Positions 60,790 to 64,000 of a stretch of 64,000 nucleotides of DNA are shown piece by piece. Source of the stretch: JAWLAT01 sp041395325 (GTDB taxonomy: Bacteria > Pseudomonadota > Gammaproteobacteria > Xanthomonadales > SZUA-5). The position numbers and the translations under genes are program-made. How positions within the stretch are numbered: position 1 is the first letter of the stretch; each line of letters opens with the position of its first letter. Below the pieces are notes generated by a model that was not told the DNA's origin, made no database searches, and worked only from the letters and a program-made list of their open reading frames with translations. The DNA lies in contig JAWLAT010000002.1 of the NCBI GenBank assembly GCA_041395325.1, positions 186,001 through 250,000 on the forward strand. Reading direction: 5' to 3'.

Positions 60790-62715
60790 TCAGTCGAAGT
60801 TGACGCGGGCTTCCGTACCGGCCTGGACTTCGACAATCTGACTGCGCCCGAGGGCTCGCACCGTATAGCGACCGGGCTTGAGCGAGATCGCTTCACCGCC
60901 CAGCACGCCGGCCGCCACGGGGCGTTCGCCATCCAGCACGCTGAAAGGCTGCTGCGCGGCCTGGGCGATGCTGCGGCTCAACGCCGCGGCATCCTTGGCC
61001 TGGAAGTAGGCACCGCCACCCAACGACGCCCAGCGGCGGAAGTCCTGCTCCAGCGCATAGTCATCGACCGCGAAGCCGACGATGTTCAGCACCACCTCGA
61101 AGCCCTGTTGGCGCAGTTGCTGGACCGCCGCCTCGGGATTGCCCCCGCAGGTTTCCTCTCCGTCGGTCACGAGGATGACGATCGCGCGGCCTTCAACCCC
61201 GGCCAGATCATCGGCTACGGCCGCCAGTGATGCCGCAATTGGCGTCTTGGCCAGATTCTTGGCCTCGATTCCGGCAATGCGCTGCCCCATGGCAGCGGCG
61301 TCCAGCGGTGCCAATGGCACCAGCAGATCGGTGTCGCAGGCATTTGGCTGACGATGTCCGAACACCCGCAAGGCCACCGGCGTGTCGGCCTGGATGTCCT
61401 GGCGTACCAGCGACTGCAGGGCCTGGCGGGCGATGTCGATGCGGCGCTGGCCGGACAGCTTCTGCAACATGCTGCCGGAGGCGTCGAGGATGAGCTCGAT
61501 GCTCAAACGCTCGCCCGAGGAGGCGCCACCGGCTGGCCCGGGCTGACCACTCGCATTGGCTGCCCCAGCGGTGACGCGCAGGCTGCCCGGTTGCGCCGAA
61601 GGCACGACCTTGAGCGGCCTGCTGGCCAGACTCTGGTTGCTGCGACCGGTCAGATAGTGCAGCTCATAGTCACCGGGCTCAGTGGGGGCACCCAGCGCCA
61701 AGGGACTGCCGCGGCGGGTGTAGGTGTAGTTCAGATAGTCGTTTGGCCGGCCCACCGGCGTGACTGCCACATAGTCCAGATCGTTGTCAGGACCACTCCA
61801 GCGCACCGCGAACTCGCTGCCGGCTTCGACCTGCACCGGACCGTCAACACTGGCCGCTGCGCCCCCCACCCGCAGGGGCGCACGGGCGTAGATGCGGCTG
61901 CTGTCGGCGCTGAGATAGCGCAGCTCGTACTCGCCGGCAACCTCGGGCACCGCCAGCTTGACCGGGTTGTCGCGGGTGTAGGCGTAGTCGCCGTAGTCAC
62001 CGCTGGCGGCATCCGGCTTGACGATGGTGATGAAATCCAGCCGGTTGCCGGTGCCCTGCCAGCCGATGCTGATCGTGCTGCCGAGCGCGGCCTCGGTCGG
62101 CGCCTGCAGACTGGCCGCCACGTCACCCACCCGCAGTGGCTGGCGGGCGATGACGATCGACGCCGAACCGGTCATGTAGCGGATCTCGAAGTCACCGGGA
62201 GTCGTGGGTGCTTCCAACTCGACCGTGCCCGAGCCTTCGCCGCGCACGTAGCTGTAGTGCTCGTAGCTGCCGTCCTCGGCCGTCGCCGGCAGGATCGACA
62301 GAAACTCCTGCGCCCCACTGGGACCGGACCAGCGCACCGACAGCTTCTGTCCCACGCCGACTTCCGCTGGGGCCTGCAGCGAGGCGGTGGGCATGACCAC
62401 CTCGATCGGGCGACTGGCCAGCGTCGGATAGGGGCTATCCGCTCCGAGCAGCCGAATCTCGTAGGTGCCTGGCGTCGTCGGCGCGGCGACACTGATCTCG
62501 GCCGATCGCGCATAGGCGTAGCGATCGTACTCGCCGGCCGGCTGCGCCGGCTCAACGATGCTGACAAAGGCCTTCGGGTCGACGCTGCCGACGATCCGAA
62601 CACTCACCTGACTGTCGACGCCAACCTGATCGGCAGCCTGCAACTCCAGCGCCTGCGCCGTACCGCTGCATAGCAACCACAGCGCCAGCAACCCACCCAT
62701 TCCGCTTTTTGACAT
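60790..62715 (-). CDS. Secreted VWA-domain protein with four N-terminal repeats
   Basis: The 641 residues have a signal peptide (MSKSGMGGLLALWLLCSGTAQA). Four imperfect repeats of about 88 residues follow (about 23-375), each with a block like LSVRWSGP, a DYxxYxYTR motif and a PGxYEIRYLTG motif followed by ARxPLxV. Then comes a VWA domain with an intact MIDAS start DASGSMLQ (Asp411), TDTPVALRVFGH-like sequence (TPVALRVFGHRQP) and LVTDGEET. A short C-terminal beta domain follows (LKPGRYTVRALG). The repeats resemble Ig-like or adhesion domains. ATG 62715 follows GGGAGCGTGGG. A role in surface binding or matrix interaction is inference. Upstream is folP, 91 bases away. Confidence 0.82.
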   Translation of the reverse strand: MSKSGMGGLLALWLLCSGTAQALELQAADQVGVDSQVSVRIVGSVDPKAFVSIVEPAQPAGEYDRYAYARSAEISVAAPTTPGTYEIRLLGADSPYPTLASRPIEVVMPTASLQAPAEVGVGQKLSVRWSGPSGAQEFLSILPATAEDGSYEHYSYVRGEGSGTVELEAPTTPGDFEIRYMTGSASIVIARQPLRVGDVAASLQAPTEAALGSTISIGWQGTGNRLDFITIVKPDAASGDYGDYAYTRDNPVKLAVPEVAGEYELRYLSADSSRIYARAPLRVGGAAASVDGPVQVEAGSEFAVRWSGPDNDLDYVAVTPVGRPNDYLNYTYTRRGSPLALGAPTEPGDYELHYLTGRSNQSLASRPLKVVPSAQPGSLRVTAGAANASGQPGPAGGASSGERLSIELILDASGSMLQKLSGQRRIDIARQALQSLVRQDIQADTPVALRVFGHRQPNACDTDLLVPLAPLDAAAMGQRIAGIEAKNLAKTPIAASLAAVADDLAGVEGRAIVILVTDGEETCGGNPEAAVQQLRQQGFEVVLNIVGFAVDDYALEQDFRRWASLGGGAYFQAKDAAALSRSIAQAAQQPFSVLDGERPVAAGVLGGEAISLKPGRYTVRALGRSQIVEVQAGTEARVNFD

Positions 62716-62806
62716 CCCACGCTCCCTGTGTTGGACGGACACCGCTTCAATACGGCAAGCGAAAGCCGCGGGGACAGCCCGCAGGCACGCATCGCGCCGT
62801 GACCCC

Positions 62807-63721
62807 TCAGTCCTCGTCAAACAGCGCGTCCAGCGCTGAACGAGCGGGATCGACCGCCGGCTTCGGTGCCCGTTGCAGCGGCTTCACCGCGAGCCACATC
62901 GCGATGGCATCACGCGCCTCGGCCACATCGTGCACGCGCAGCAGCATGGCGCCTTGTTGCAGCGCCAGCAGGTTGGCTGCGACGGTGGCCGCCAGCCGCT
63001 GCTGTGGATCTTCGCGACCGGTGATCTGACCCAGCATCGACTTGCGGCTCAAGCCCGCCAGCACCGGCCGCTCCAGTGCCACCACATCGCCCAGGTTGGC
63101 CAGCAGCGCCAGATTGTGTGGCAGGCTCTTGCCGAAACCAAATCCGGGATCGAGCAGGATCCGGCGGCGATCGATACCCGCAAACTCGCAGGCCAGCATG
63201 CGCTCGGTCAGAAAGCCGCAAACCTCGCGCAGCACGTCTTCGTAGTGCGGCGCCTCCTGCATGGTCTGCGGCTCGCCCTGTCGATGCATCAGACACACCG
63301 CTGCGCGGCTGTCGCTGGCCACTTCCAGCGCGCCGGGGGCGCGCAAGGCGTTGACATCATTGATCAGGCAGGCGCCGGCATCGATCGCGGCACGCATCAC
63401 CGCCGGCTTGCTGGAATCGATCGAGACCAACGCATCCGTGCGCTGGGCCAGTGCCTCGATCACCGGAATCACACGCCGCAGTTCTTCGGTCTCGCTGACT
63501 GCGCCGGCACCGGGTCGGGTCGATTCGCCCCCGACATCAATCAAGTCGGCGCCGGCGGCGAGCATGGCCTCGGCGTGGGCCAGCGCGGCATCCAGTCCCT
63601 GGTGGCGACCACCGTCGGAGAAGGAGTCCGGCGTGACGTTGAGAATGCCCATGATCCGCGGGCGGTCCAGGCGCAGTGGCCGTCCGGCGCAATCCACAAA
63701 TGGCGTCGTATCCAGTTGCAC
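62807..63721 (-). CDS. folP: Dihydropteroate synthase
   Basis: Condenses p-aminobenzoate with the pterin diphosphate in folate synthesis; the sulfonamide target. The 304 residues contain RIMGILNVTPDSFSDGG, GADLIDVGGESTRPGA, VSIDSSKPAVMRAA, LINDVNAL, LDPGFGFGK and GLSRKSMLG, all family blocks, then RVHDVAEARDAI. The start is GTG 63721 behind AGGAGAACTGCC; the longer frame upstream is Arg/Pro-rich and lacks support. The glmM or ftsH neighbours often seen are absent here; the other folate genes (folA, thyA) are about 8-9 kb away on the same strand. Confidence 0.95.
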   Translation of the reverse strand: MQLDTTPFVDCAGRPLRLDRPRIMGILNVTPDSFSDGGRHQGLDAALAHAEAMLAAGADLIDVGGESTRPGAGAVSETEELRRVIPVIEALAQRTDALVSIDSSKPAVMRAAIDAGACLINDVNALRAPGALEVASDSRAAVCLMHRQGEPQTMQEAPHYEDVLREVCGFLTERMLACEFAGIDRRRILLDPGFGFGKSLPHNLALLANLGDVVALERPVLAGLSRKSMLGQITGREDPQQRLAATVAANLLALQQGAMLLRVHDVAEARDAIAMWLAVKPLQRAPKPAVDPARSALDALFDED

Positions 63722-63923
63722 GGCAGTTCTCCTGATGGGAGCGGGTCGCTTGCTGCGACACCGGGCCATCGCACCGGCGTCGCCGCATTCGGGCCCGCGA
63801 TGGTGCCACTGATCCGGCCCCGGTGAACCGTCCATCGGCTGCGCGCGCGCTTTGCCACACCGGTCACGCTCCACCCAGGTCGCAGTTGGGTAGTTTCACG
63901 GCCTGCTCACGGGGAAGTACACG

Positions 63924-64000
63924 ATGAACACTGAACGGCCATCCAGCCGGTGGTCAGCCGCGTCAGGCTGGACCCGCCAAGCCTTGCTGGCTTTGGGAAT
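63924..64000 (+). CDS. Unidentified gene, 5' end only
   Basis: An ATG at 63924 follows GGGGAAGTACACG and opens a frame to the window edge (25 codons: polar MNTERPSSRWSAASGW, then QALLALG turning hydrophobic, possibly the start of a signal or membrane segment). Divergent from folP across about 200 bases. No family can be named from this fragment. Confidence 0.45.
   Translation, partial: MNTERPSSRWSAASGWTRQALLALG

Overview
The window is a gene-dense chromosomal segment from a high-G+C Gram-negative bacterium. The gene content points to a gammaproteobacterium, most probably of the Xanthomonadales/Lysobacterales type. The evidence for this is the rpsP-rimM-trmD-rplS and yajC-secD-secF orders, an exbB-exbD-msbA-lpxK-kdsB lipid A/Kdo cluster, a class I fumarase, class III PHA synthase genes (phaE-phaC), an egtB-egtD pair, and a secreted FG-GAP protein ending in DGFE. 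The placement is inferred from gene content only. I see no rRNA, tRNA, CRISPR array, insertion sequence or prophage. No stretch over about 300 bases lacks a gene; the longest gaps, 150-225 bases, hold promoters, terminators or nothing recognisable. GTG starts are common (egtB, glmM, trmD, thyA, folP, a DUF1643 gene).

Layout. 1-6.7 kb (minus): a PAS/GAF/GGDEF/EAL c-di-GMP protein running off the left edge, the fused mutase IcmF and an N-formylglutamate amidohydrolase-family enzyme. 6.8-8.9 kb (plus): a secreted lipase and its foldase, behind a promoter covered by two identical-armed palindromes. 8.9-11.1 kb (minus): gluQ-phaB-phaR. 11.3-14.4 kb: htpX, then egtD and egtB for ergothioneine. 14.6-20.7 kb (plus): glutaryl-CoA dehydrogenase, an M23 peptidase, ExoD, a DUF885 metallopeptidase-like protein and an FG-GAP protein. 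20.7-29.4 kb (minus): exbB-exbD-msbA-lpxK-kdsB::LMW-PTP-(redoxin/NHL)-uvrC, mostly joined by 4-base ATGA overlaps. 29.6-33.5 kb (minus): fumarase, phaC and phaE. 33.6-37.1 kb (minus): the rpsP operon, a DUF1643 protein and a 2OG-Fe(II) oxygenase. 37.2-42.4 kb (plus): yggX, glmM, parC, an EcsC-like protein and a DUF2007 protein. 42.4-45.6 kb (minus): yajC-secD-secF. 45.8-50.7 kb (plus): yceH, a REC-PAS-GGDEF-EAL protein and sbcB. 50.7-57.4 kb (minus): a hypothetical membrane protein, an EthD-like protein, an RcnB-like repeat protein, and rlmI-lgt-thyA-lipoprotein-folA. 57.6-60.7 kb (plus): a degenerate REC/GGDEF/EAL protein and a LiuC-like hydratase. 60.8-63.7 kb (minus): a VWA protein and folP. 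A partial plus-strand gene begins at the right edge.

Themes. Acyl-CoA and carbon storage genes recur (IcmF, GcdH, LiuC-like hydratase, PhaB/PhaR, PhaE/PhaC, lipase). Envelope genes are the second theme (LPS precursor and export, Sec, Lgt, ExoD, M23). Three multidomain c-di-GMP-type proteins differ in predicted catalytic integrity. The most unusual items are the KdsB-phosphatase fusion, the tandem operator over the lipase promoter, the histone H1-like tail on PhaE, an 11-residue Arg/Asp repeat in the RcnB-like protein, and long T-tract-free hairpins between several convergent gene pairs.
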